NCBI GenBank assembly: GCA_025964935.1
Contig: JAOPXW010000407.1
Location: 1-5,693 of the forward strand
Direction of reading: 5' to 3'
Source: Friedmanniella sp.
Lineage (GTDB): Bacteria > Actinomycetota > Actinomycetes > Propionibacteriales > Propionibacteriaceae
Length of the DNA: 5,693 nt
Shown: piece after piece, positions 1 through 5,693 of the stretch
Position numbering within the stretch: the stretch's first letter is position 1
How the letters are laid out: each line of letters starts with the position of its first letter
Made by a program: the position numbers and the translations under genes
Notes under the pieces: generated by a model
What the model was told of the DNA's origin: nothing
What the model saw: the letters and a program-made list of their open reading frames with translations, nothing else
Database searches by the model: none

Positions 1-24
1 CTTGGCGGGCTTGCCCTTAGCCAC
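1..24 (-). CDS. Start of an unidentified downstream gene (partial, eight codons)
   Basis: A GTG at 24-22 opens a frame reading MAKGKPAK and leaves the window without a stop. An AGGA Shine-Dalgarno sits at 34-31, six bases before the GTG, and an in-frame TGA at 39-37 rules out a longer upstream start in this frame. The gene is on the same strand as topA, 57 nt after its stop, so it may be read from the topA transcript. The visible residues are lysine-rich, but eight codons are too few to name a product. In many actinobacteria the topA downstream neighbours are a membrane transporter, thymidylate kinase and the DNA polymerase III delta-prime subunit; this is recalled family context and nothing in these codons confirms it. 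The ribosome binding site is the main support. Confidence 0.42.
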
Positions 25-30
25 GGTCAG

Positions 31-34
31 TCCT
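31..34 (-). promoter_or_regulatory. Ribosome binding site of the downstream partial gene
   Basis: AGGA on the minus strand, six bases from the GTG at 24. It is the feature that makes this GTG a credible start rather than a chance codon. Confidence 0.4.
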
Positions 35-81
35 GCTCACGGGCACCACCCTGTCACACCGAGCTGGGTCCGGGACGGGCC

Positions 82-2853
82 CTAACCGGTGGTGACGGGG
101 GTCTTGGCGGCCGCCTTCTTGACCGGGGCCTTCTTGGCCGGCGCCTTGGCCACGGCGGCGACCGGGCTGTCGGCGGCCGACTTCTTGGCCGGGGCCTTGC
201 GCGTCGCGGTCTTCTTGGCCGCCGTCTTCTTCGCCGGGGCCTTGCGGGCGGTCTTCTTCGGCGCCGGGCCCTTGGCTCGCTTCTCGGCCAGCAGCTCCGC
301 AGCCCGCTCGGGGGTGATCGTCTCGATCTCGTCGTCGCGCCGCAGGGTGGCGTTGAACTCGCCGTCGGTCACGTAGGCCCCGAAGCGGCCGTCCTTGATC
401 ACCAGGGGCTGCCCGGAGACGGGGTCGGGACCGAGCTCCTTCAGCGGCGGCTTGGCCGCGGCCCGGCCCCGCTGCTTCGGCTGGGCGTAGATCGCCTCGG
501 CCTCGGCCAGCGTGATGCCGAAGATCTGGTCCTCGGTGGTCAGGGACCGCGAGTCGGTGCCCTTCTTCAGGTAGGGACCGTAGCGCCCGTTCTGCGCCGT
601 GATCTCCACGCCCTCGGCGTCCTGCCCGACGACCCGGGGCAGGCTCATCAGGGCCAGGGCCTGCTCCAGGGTGACGTCGGCGACGGTCATCGAGGCGAAG
701 AGCGACCCGGTCCGCGCCTTGGCGTTCTTGGGCGCGTCCTCGGGCAGCAGCTCGGTCACGTACGGGCCGAACCGGCCGTTCTTGGCCACTACGGTGAGGT
801 GGGTCTCGGGGTCCACGCCGAGCTCACGCTCCTCGCCCATCGGCTTGCTGAGCAGCTCCCGGGCCAGCTCGACGGTGAGCTCGTCGGGCGGCAGCTCGTC
901 GTCGACGTTGGCGCGCCGCTCCTCGCCGTCCTCGACGTAGGTGCCGTAGCGGCCGACGCGGACCACGATGTCGGAGTCCAGATCACCGACCGGGAAGGTG
1001 GAGAGCTTGCGGGCGTCGATCTCGCCCAGCTCGGAGACCAGCCGCTGCAGACCCTCGTGGTCGTCCCCCGAGGAGCCGAAGTAGAAGTCGGTCAGCACCT
1101 GCAGCCGCTCGGCGTTGCCCCCGGCGATCTGGTCGAGGGTGGCCTCCATCTCGGCGGTGAAGGCGTAGTCGACCAGGTGCGGGAAGTGCTGCTCGAGCAG
1201 CCGGGTGACCGCGAAGGCCAGCCAGGTCGGCACCAGGGCCGAGCCCTTCTTGAACACGTAGTCCCGGCTGGTGATGGTGCGGATGATCGACGCGTAGGTC
1301 GAGGGTCGGCCGATCTCCAGCTCCTCCAGCTTCTGGACCAGCGACGGCTCGGTGTAGCGGGCCGGCGGCCGGGTCTCGTGCCCGGAGGCGGTGACCTCCT
1401 CGGGCCGCAGCGACTGACCCTGGGTCAGGTTGGGCAACCGGGTCTGGGCGTCGTCGGACTGGCTGCCCTCGGCCTCGTCGATCGCCTCGACGTAGGCCTT
1501 GAGGAAGCCGTGGAAGGTGATCGTGCGGCCGGAGGCCACGAAGGCACACGCGTCGCCGTCGGTCCGGGACGCGGTGATCTTGACCGTGATCGACTGGCCC
1601 TCGGCGTCCTTCATCTGCGAGGCCACCGTCCGCATCCAGATCAGCTCGTAGAGCCGGAACTGGTCGCCGGTCAGCCGGGTCTGGGCCGGGGTCTGGAAGA
1701 CCTCCCCGGCGGGCCGGATCGCCTCGTGGGCCTCCTGGGCGTTCTTGACCTTCGAGGTGTAGACCCGCGGCTTGGCCGGCAGGTAGTCCGCCCCGAAGAG
1801 CTGGCGGACCTGGTTGCGGGCCGCGTTGATGGCGGTCTCGGAGAGGGTGACCGAGTCCGTCCGCATGTAGGTGATGAAGCCGGCCTCGTAGAGGTCCTGC
1901 GCCACCGACATCGCCCGCTGCGCGGTGAAGCCGAGCTTGCGGCCGGCCTCCTGCTGCATCGTCGTGGTCCGGAACGGGGCGTACGGGCGCCGGGTGTAGG
2001 GCTTGGAGTCGATGCTGTCGACCCCGTACGTCGCCGAGCGCAGCGAGACCGCCAGCGCCTCGGCGGTCGGCTGGTCGAGGTGCACCAGGGTGTCCTTGGT
2101 CCTGATGACGCCACGGCTGTCGAAGTCGCGGCCCTGGGCGATCCGGTCCGCTCCGACATGGGTCAACCGGGCCGGGAACAGCGGCGGCTCGGCCGGCGCA
2201 CCGGCGTCCAGGACGGCGTCCAGGTCCCAGTAGGAGGCGGTCCGGAAGGCGATCCGCTCCCGCTCGCGGTCCACGATCAGCCGGGTCGCGACCGACTGCA
2301 CGCGGCCGGCCGACAGCCGGGGCATGACCTTCTTCCACAGCACCGGGGAGACCTCGTAGCCGTAGAGCCGGTCGAGGATCCGTCGGGTCTCCTGGGCGTC
2401 GACCAGGTCGGTGTCCAGGTCGCGCGGGTTGGCCACGGCGTCGGCGATGGCCTGCGGGGTGATCTCGTGGAACACCATCCGGCGGGCCGGGACCTTGGGC
2501 TTGAGCTCCTGCAGCAGGTGCCAGGCGATGGCCTCGCCCTCGCGGTCACCGTCGGTGGCGAGCAGCAGCTCGTCCGCACCGGCCAGGGCCTCCTTGAGGG
2601 AGCGCATCGTGGCGCGCTTGTCGGGGTTCACGACGTAGAGCGGCTCGAAGCCGTGGTCGACGTCGACACCGGTCCGGGCCCACTTCTCACCCTTGTACTT
2701 GGCGGGGACCTCGGCGGCACCGGTGGGGAGGTCGCGGACGTGACCGCGGCTCGACTCGACGATGTATCCGTCGCCGAGGAAGCTCGCGATCTTGGTCGCC
2801 TTGGTGGGCGACTCCACGATCACGAGCCGCCGGCCACCTGCTTTCGCTGCCAC
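82..2853 (-). CDS. topA: DNA topoisomerase I (type IA), actinobacterial zinc-finger-less form
   Basis: TopA relaxes negatively supercoiled DNA by a Mg2+-dependent single-strand cut and passage through a 5'-phosphotyrosine intermediate; it acts on the nucleoid. The protein is 923 aa, close to the ~934 aa of M. tuberculosis TopA. The TOPRIM domain begins at VIVESPTKA (catalytic Glu14) and carries the acidic triad DGDREGE (Asp101, Asp103, Glu105). SAGRVQS (181-187) and GFITYMRTDS with active-site Tyr329 mark the cleavage core, and EIGRPSTYASII (513-524) is another conserved core block. After ~residue 620 come four GRxGxY repeats (near 634, 693, 756 and 822), then a basic tail with 17 Lys in residues 861-923. 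Only one Cys (436) is present, so the E. coli-type zinc ribbons are absent, as expected in actinobacteria. The GTG at 2853 is chosen because AGAAGG lies 7 nt upstream and the protein then begins just before the conserved block; an in-frame ATG at 2979 would add 42 residues unlike TopA. It probably has its own promoter in the upstream gap. Confidence 0.97.
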   Translation of the reverse strand: MAAKAGGRRLVIVESPTKATKIASFLGDGYIVESSRGHVRDLPTGAAEVPAKYKGEKWARTGVDVDHGFEPLYVVNPDKRATMRSLKEALAGADELLLATDGDREGEAIAWHLLQELKPKVPARRMVFHEITPQAIADAVANPRDLDTDLVDAQETRRILDRLYGYEVSPVLWKKVMPRLSAGRVQSVATRLIVDRERERIAFRTASYWDLDAVLDAGAPAEPPLFPARLTHVGADRIAQGRDFDSRGVIRTKDTLVHLDQPTAEALAVSLRSATYGVDSIDSKPYTRRPYAPFRTTTMQQEAGRKLGFTAQRAMSVAQDLYEAGFITYMRTDSVTLSETAINAARNQVRQLFGADYLPAKPRVYTSKVKNAQEAHEAIRPAGEVFQTPAQTRLTGDQFRLYELIWMRTVASQMKDAEGQSITVKITASRTDGDACAFVASGRTITFHGFLKAYVEAIDEAEGSQSDDAQTRLPNLTQGQSLRPEEVTASGHETRPPARYTEPSLVQKLEELEIGRPSTYASIIRTITSRDYVFKKGSALVPTWLAFAVTRLLEQHFPHLVDYAFTAEMEATLDQIAGGNAERLQVLTDFYFGSSGDDHEGLQRLVSELGEIDARKLSTFPVGDLDSDIVVRVGRYGTYVEDGEERRANVDDELPPDELTVELARELLSKPMGEERELGVDPETHLTVVAKNGRFGPYVTELLPEDAPKNAKARTGSLFASMTVADVTLEQALALMSLPRVVGQDAEGVEITAQNGRYGPYLKKGTDSRSLTTEDQIFGITLAEAEAIYAQPKQRGRAAAKPPLKELGPDPVSGQPLVIKDGRFGAYVTDGEFNATLRRDDEIETITPERAAELLAEKRAKGPAPKKTARKAPAKKTAAKKTATRKAPAKKSAADSPVAAVAKAPAKKAPVKKAAAKTPVTTG
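100..273 (-). repeat. Degenerate Lys/Ala/Pro repeat encoding the TopA basic tail
   Basis: This is the 3' part of topA (residues ~861-918). It encodes imperfect APAKK / KTA(A/R)K units, seen on the plus strand as recurring ttcttggccggggcc-like blocks. The units are irregular in length and stay in frame. In mycobacterial TopA, lysine stretches at the C-terminus aid DNA binding and strand passage; the same role is inferred here. Such tracts vary in copy number between strains through replication slippage, so homologues are likely to differ in length here. Confidence 0.75.
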
Positions 2854-2860
2854 TGCGTAC

Positions 2861-2866
2861 CCTTCT
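2861..2866 (-). promoter_or_regulatory. Ribosome binding site of topA
   Basis: AGAAGG on the minus strand, seven bases before the GTG at 2853. It decides the start: the longer frame opening at ATG 2979 lacks conservation with known TopA N-termini and would run through the leader hairpin and palindrome. Confidence 0.8.
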
Positions 2867-2905
2867 GTCGGCCCGGCACCGGAAAAGACGGCCAGGCTCG
2901 TCGGT

Positions 2906-2942
2906 CGGCTGGGTCCTCCGACCCCCTCATCGGGCCCAGCCG
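2906..2942 (-). promoter_or_regulatory. Stem-loop in the topA leader
   Basis: CGGCTGGG at 2906-2913 and CCCAGCCG at 2935-2942 are perfect 8-bp inverted arms. After one mismatch, two more pairs (2915-2916 with 2932-2933) extend the stem around a 15-nt loop. In the minus-strand transcript this lies about 53 nt before the topA start and would sit at or near the 5' end of the mRNA if the weak -10 candidate at 2953-2948 is used. No U-tract follows, so it does not look like an intrinsic terminator. A role in mRNA stability or in transcriptional or translational control is inference only. Confidence 0.45.
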
Positions 2943-2946
2943 CGCT

Positions 2947-2964
2947 CACTCTACGGCCAGAGTG
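2947..2964. promoter_or_regulatory. Hyphenated palindrome overlapping a possible topA -10
   Basis: CACTCT (2947-2952) and AGAGTG (2959-2964) are a perfect inverted repeat with six bases between. It is among the less GC-rich short stretches of the gap and overlaps the TAGAGT -10 candidate. The form suits a dimeric regulator's operator, but it matches no operator I recognise and could be chance. Confidence 0.3.
2948..2953 (-). promoter_or_regulatory. Weak -10 candidate for topA
   Basis: TAGAGT on the minus strand matches the TATAAT consensus at four of six positions, about 95 nt upstream of the topA start. There is no good -35 at the usual 16-18 nt spacing; the nearest partial match is TTGGTC about 20 nt upstream. 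Actinobacterial -35 boxes are often poor, so a promoter in this 181-nt gap is plausible, but the exact site is uncertain. Confidence 0.25.
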
Positions 2965-2990
2965 CCACCCCACGACCAAACGTCAGCCCG

Positions 2991-3011
2991 CGGCGGACGG
3001 ACGAACCGCCG
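2991..3011 (-). terminator. Possible hairpin after the methyltransferase gene (no T-tract)
   Basis: CGGCGG at 2991-2996 pairs with CCGCCG at 3006-3011 around a nine-base loop, 24-44 nt beyond the methyltransferase stop. No T-run follows; the nearest is a TTT about ten bases on. GC-rich hairpins without a T-run do occur at gene ends in actinobacteria, but six-bp GC stems are also common by chance at this base composition. Confidence 0.22.
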
Positions 3012-3034
3012 GCCCGTTCCCCCGTCCGGGACCC

Positions 3035-4537
3035 TCAGCGGGCGGGGTCTGCGGCCAGCAGCAGACCGTCCCGGGCCAGGTCGCGCACCCGGGTCACCGC
3101 CTGGGCCGCCAGCGTCGCCGGGTCCACGTCGAGCAGCCGGGCCACTGACGCGACGATCTGGTCCAGCCGCAGCTCGCCGTCGCAGGCCCCCAGGACGCCC
3201 GCCATCGCGGTGTCGAGCTGCACGGCGCGTCGGAAGCCCCGCTGCTGCCGGTAGACCAGGTGCTGGGGGTCGGCCAGGCCGGGGGTGCCCTGGGTCTCCT
3301 CCACCACGTCGGGGGCCAGCGTCCAGGTCCGGGCCAGCACGGCCCGGTCGTCCAGGCCGGCCAGCAGGTCCACGGCCACCAGCTCGGCCTCCAGGGCCGG
3401 GGCGATCGGCTGCTCCAGCGGGTGCGGCCAGTCCTCCAGCACCAGGTGCGGGACCGCGCGGTCGGTGCGGCGCAGCACCAGCCAGCCCATCCCGACGGCC
3501 TCGATCTCCAGGGCCTCGAAGTAGTCGCACCAGGCCGCGTAGCGCGCCGGGTAGAGCGGCGAGCCGGCCAGACCGGCGTCGGCGAGCCAGAGCTCGATGT
3601 ACTCGTACGGGTCCAGCACCTCCCGCTGCACGACGTGCACGTCGCAGCCGGTCCCGGCCACCCAGCCGCCGATCCGGTCCCGCCAGTCCTGGCCGCGGAC
3701 GTGGGCCCAGTTGCCGAGCACCTGCAGCACCCCGCCCGGGTTGAGCCGGGCCGCGCCGCCGGTGACGACCTGCTCGACCAGCCCGTCCGCCGCACTGTTG
3801 CCCTCCCGGTAGGTCAGCCGCTCCGCCTCGTCGCCGGGTGGGGACATCACGTACGGGGGGTTGGAGACGATCAGGTCGAAGGTCTCCTCCCCCACCGGCT
3901 CGTAGAGGCTGCCCAGCCGCAGGTCGATCGTCACCCCGTTCAGCCGGGCGGTCAGCTCGGCCAGCTCCAGGGCCCGCGGGTTCAGGTCGGTGGCCATCAC
4001 CTCGTCGGCGTGCCGGGACAGGTGCAGGCTCTGCACCCCGCAGCCCGTGCCCAGGTCCAGGGCCCGGCGTACGGGGGTGCGGACGGTCAGCTGGGTGAGG
4101 GTCGCCGACGCCGAGGACACCCCCAGCACGAAGTCGGGTCGCATCGGGGCGGTGACGGTGTCCAGCCCCGGTGACAGGTCCGAGACCACCCACCCGCTGG
4201 CGCCGTCGTCACTGGCGTAAGGCCGGATATCGACGGCGGCCAGGATCTGGTGGTCGACCGCGGTCAGGATCCCGTCGGCGACCAGCGGATCCACCAGGCC
4301 GGGCAGGGCCCGCTCCAGCGCGTCCCGGTCCACCACCCGCTGCAGGGGCCACAGCCGGGTCAGCGTGGCGAGCGGGTCCGTCCGGTCCCCGAGCGCGCGG
4401 ACCGCGGCGACGGTGGCGTTGCGGCCCATGGCCCGGTGGGCCTGCTCGCCGATCAGCTCGACCACCGCGTCGACGGTGTAGTCGTGGGTCTCGAAGAGGT
4501 CGGCCAGGCCGGACCAGTCAGTCAGCATGGCCGTCAT
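3035..4537 (-). CDS. Class I SAM-dependent methyltransferase, NPPY type, with extra N- and C-terminal domains
   Basis: The 500-aa product has a central Rossmann methyltransferase fold at ~155-320. Motif I is DLGTGCGVQS (161-170), the SAM-ribose acidic residue is Asp184 in ATDLNPRAL, and SNPPYV (225-230) is the catalytic loop of enzymes that methylate planar amino groups (Gln in release factors by PrmC, G/A bases in rRNA by RsmC/RlmG-like enzymes). Residues 1-~150 form a helical, possibly winged-helix domain rich in L/V/D; ~380-500 form another, ending in DLARDGLLL, with a winged-helix look. This three-part layout recurs in actinobacterial proteins annotated only as methyltransferases; the substrate is unknown. 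It differs from PrmC in its length and its extra domains. Starts: ATG 4537 is taken because residues resembling the domain begin there; an in-frame GTG at 4567 overlaps the upstream stop as GTGA and would give 510 aa; ATG 4528 gives 497 aa. It is likely co-transcribed with the acyl-CoA synthetase gene. Confidence 0.9.
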   Translation of the reverse strand: MTAMLTDWSGLADLFETHDYTVDAVVELIGEQAHRAMGRNATVAAVRALGDRTDPLATLTRLWPLQRVVDRDALERALPGLVDPLVADGILTAVDHQILAAVDIRPYASDDGASGWVVSDLSPGLDTVTAPMRPDFVLGVSSASATLTQLTVRTPVRRALDLGTGCGVQSLHLSRHADEVMATDLNPRALELAELTARLNGVTIDLRLGSLYEPVGEETFDLIVSNPPYVMSPPGDEAERLTYREGNSAADGLVEQVVTGGAARLNPGGVLQVLGNWAHVRGQDWRDRIGGWVAGTGCDVHVVQREVLDPYEYIELWLADAGLAGSPLYPARYAAWCDYFEALEIEAVGMGWLVLRRTDRAVPHLVLEDWPHPLEQPIAPALEAELVAVDLLAGLDDRAVLARTWTLAPDVVEETQGTPGLADPQHLVYRQQRGFRRAVQLDTAMAGVLGACDGELRLDQIVASVARLLDVDPATLAAQAVTRVRDLARDGLLLAADPAR

Positions 4538-4541
4538 GCTG
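4523..4541 (-). promoter_or_regulatory. Hairpin over the methyltransferase start codons
   Basis: CAGCATG (4523-4529) and CATGCTG (4535-4541) are perfect 7-bp arms around a five-base loop. Both ATG candidates (4537 and 4528) fall inside the stem. In the mRNA this would hide the starts unless ribosomes finishing the upstream gene melt it, the usual logic of translational coupling. If the GTG at 4567 is the true start, the hairpin is simply inside the coding region. The structure is seen in the sequence; the function is inference. Confidence 0.35.
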
Positions 4542-4563
4542 GCACGTGCGTCCCCCCCAACGC

Positions 4564-5693
4564 TCACGGCCGCAGAACCGGACGCAGCGCCTCGACCACG
4601 GCGGGGTCCTCGATGGTCGAGGGCACCACGGCCTGCTCCCCGTCGGCGATCTGACGCATGGTCTTGCGCAGCACCTTGCCGGACCGGGTCTTGGGCAGGG
4701 CGGCCACCACGTCGACCTGACGCAGCGCGACCACCGGCCCGACCTCGGAGCGGACCAGCGCCACCAGCTCCGCACTCAGCCGGGCCGGGTCCTCGGTCAC
4801 GCCCTGCTTGAGGACCACCAGGCCGCGGGGCACCTGACCCTTGAGCTCGTCGGCCACCCCGATCACCGCGCACTCGGCGACGGCGGGGTGCGAGGCGAGC
4901 ACGGCCTCGATGGCGCCGGTGGAGAGCCGGTGACCGGCCACGTTGATCACGTCGTCGGTGCGGCCCATCACGAAGACGTAGCCGTCCTCGTCGAGGTAGC
5001 CGCCGTCGCCGCTGAGGTAGAAGCCGGGGTAGGCCGACAGGTACTCGGCCACGAAGCGGGCGTCGTCACCCCAGAGCGTGGCCAGGGTGCCCGGCGGCAG
5101 CGGCAGCCGGAGCGCGATGGCCCCCTCCTCACCGGCGGGCAGGGGGGCTCCGCGACGGTCCAGGATCGACAGGTCGTAGCCGGGCATCGGCACCGACGGC
5201 GATCCCGACTTGAGCGGCAGGTCCTCCAGGCCCCGCGGGTTGGCCGCGATCGCCCACCCGGTCTCGGTCTGCCACCAGTGGTCGACCACCGGCACCCCCA
5301 GCTTGGCCGTGGCCCAGGCGTACGTGTCGGGGTCGAGGCGCTCCCCGGCCAGGAACAGGGCCCGCAGGCTGGCCAGGTCGAAATGGCTCATCAGCTCGGC
5401 CTCGGGGTCGACCTTGCGGATGGCCCGGAGCGCGGTCGGGGCGGTGAACATGACGTTCACCCGGTGCTCGGCGACCACCCGCCAGAAGGCGCCGGCGTCG
5501 GGGGTGCCGACCGGCTTGCCCTCGTAGAGCACCGTGGTCGCCCCGGCGAACAGGGGGGCGTACACGATGTAGGAGTGGCCGACGACCCAGCCCACGTCGC
5601 TGGCGGTGAACATAACGTCGCCGGGCCCGAGCCCGTACACAGCTCCCATGGAATAGGTCAGCGCAACCGCGTGGCCGCCGTGGTCTCGGACGA
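4564..5693 (-). CDS. prpE: Propionyl/acetyl-CoA synthetase, C-terminal ~375 residues (5' end outside window)
   Basis: This ANL-superfamily enzyme activates a short-chain acid with ATP to an acyl-adenylate and then makes acyl-CoA in the cytosol. The frame is open to the window edge, beginning VRDHGGHAVALTYSMG, just after where the ATP-binding (T/S)SGTTGxPKG loop should lie. The ATG at 5649 is internal, not a start. Counting from that Met: VVGHSYIVYAPL (22-33); DHWWQTETGW (123-132, the adenylate-binding core motif); SGDGGYLDEDGY (213-224) and GRTDDVINVAGHR (229-241, the hinge region before the C-terminal lid); PKTRSGKVLRK (319-329) with the catalytic Lys325 that Pat/CobB-type systems acylate in Acs and PrpE. 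ETGW rather than ETGG, together with YEGKPVGTPDAGAFWRV, points to the PrpE/ACSS3 branch rather than AcsA, but acetate use cannot be excluded. Full-length relatives are ~620-640 aa, so roughly 250 residues are missing. The stop is four bases short of, or overlaps, the methyltransferase gene depending on the latter's start. Confidence 0.93.
   Translation of the reverse strand, partial: VRDHGGHAVALTYSMGAVYGLGPGDVMFTASDVGWVVGHSYIVYAPLFAGATTVLYEGKPVGTPDAGAFWRVVAEHRVNVMFTAPTALRAIRKVDPEAELMSHFDLASLRALFLAGERLDPDTYAWATAKLGVPVVDHWWQTETGWAIAANPRGLEDLPLKSGSPSVPMPGYDLSILDRRGAPLPAGEEGAIALRLPLPPGTLATLWGDDARFVAEYLSAYPGFYLSGDGGYLDEDGYVFVMGRTDDVINVAGHRLSTGAIEAVLASHPAVAECAVIGVADELKGQVPRGLVVLKQGVTEDPARLSAELVALVRSEVGPVVALRQVDVVAALPKTRSGKVLRKTMRQIADGEQAVVPSTIEDPAVVEALRPVLRP

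Noticed and set aside
71..90. GGGTCC/GGGCCC inverted repeat just after the topA stop as a terminator
   Set aside because: The arms are short, carry a mismatch in the topA mRNA sense and have no T-tract. A new gene with a good ribosome binding site follows closely.
100..273. Repeats at the end of topA as a CRISPR array or mobile repeat
   Set aside because: The units are irregular, in frame and encode the basic tail; there are no uniform spacers or terminal inverted repeats.
983..2338. 451-codon minus-strand frame inside topA
   Set aside because: It lies wholly within the conserved topA core in another frame, with Arg/Gly/Pro-rich shadow composition.
2854..2979. 42-residue N-terminal extension of TopA from ATG 2979
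   Set aside because: The extra residues do not resemble any TopA N-terminus I know, and they run through the hairpin and palindrome. The GTG at 2853 has a well-placed AGAAGG.
799..3744. 981-codon open frame on the plus strand, antisense to topA and the methyltransferase
   Set aside because: It runs antisense to two clear genes and across their intergenic gap, has low-complexity G/P/R/V composition with no recognisable domain, and is expected from strong GC bias at third codon positions.
2946..4193. 415-codon minus-strand frame overlapping the methyltransferase
   Set aside because: It is a shadow of the methyltransferase in a different frame, rich in G/R/P/A, with no motif. The overlapping true frame has intact catalytic motifs.
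4542..4549. GCACGTGC perfect 8-bp palindrome
   Set aside because: A single short GC-rich palindrome is likely by chance in such DNA, and there is no second copy or spacing pattern to support a binding site.
4538..4873. 112-codon upstream extension of the methyltransferase frame
   Set aside because: Most of it overlaps the conserved C-terminal lid of the acyl-CoA synthetase in another frame and is Arg/Gly-rich shadow sequence. Only the last ten codons from GTG 4567 are a real alternative.
5647..5649. ATG as start of the acyl-CoA synthetase
   Set aside because: The same frame continues upstream to the window edge with family-typical residues (RDHGGHAV), so this Met is internal.

Overview
The window comes from a very GC-rich bacterial chromosome, almost certainly an actinomycete (Actinomycetota). 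The TopA protein is the best evidence: it follows the Mycobacterium-type topoisomerase I layout closely, with no zinc fingers, four GRxGxY repeats and a lysine/alanine/proline tail. GTG starts and heavy G/C third-position bias agree. Genus cannot be settled from the sequence alone. Every gene that can be supported lies on the minus strand, so transcription runs from high to low coordinates.

Region by region, in transcription order. From 5693 down to 4564 is the C-terminal ~60% of a propionyl/acetyl-CoA synthetase-like enzyme (PrpE type), whose N-terminus is cut off by the window edge. From 4537 (or 4567) down to 3035 is a ~500-residue class I SAM-dependent methyltransferase with an NPPY motif, an extra N-terminal domain and an extra C-terminal domain. 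Its start either overlaps the synthetase stop (GTGA) or lies 26 nt after it, so the two genes are probably co-transcribed and perhaps translationally coupled. A 181-nt gap (3034-2854) carries a weak promoter candidate, an 18-bp hyphenated palindrome and an 8-bp-stem hairpin. Then comes topA (2853-82, 923 aa) with a clear ribosome binding site. After a 57-nt gap, a good Shine-Dalgarno and a GTG at 24 open another gene, of which only eight codons are visible.

Functionally this is mainly core-genome housekeeping: short-chain acyl-CoA activation, an uncharacterised methyltransferase, and the essential DNA-relaxing topoisomerase. No mobile element, CRISPR array, tRNA, rRNA or defence system is seen. 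The points most worth a second look are the methyltransferase of unknown substrate, the start region where both ATG candidates sit inside a 7-bp-stem hairpin next to a G7 tract, and the structured leader of topA. I found no clear evidence of a wholly new system.
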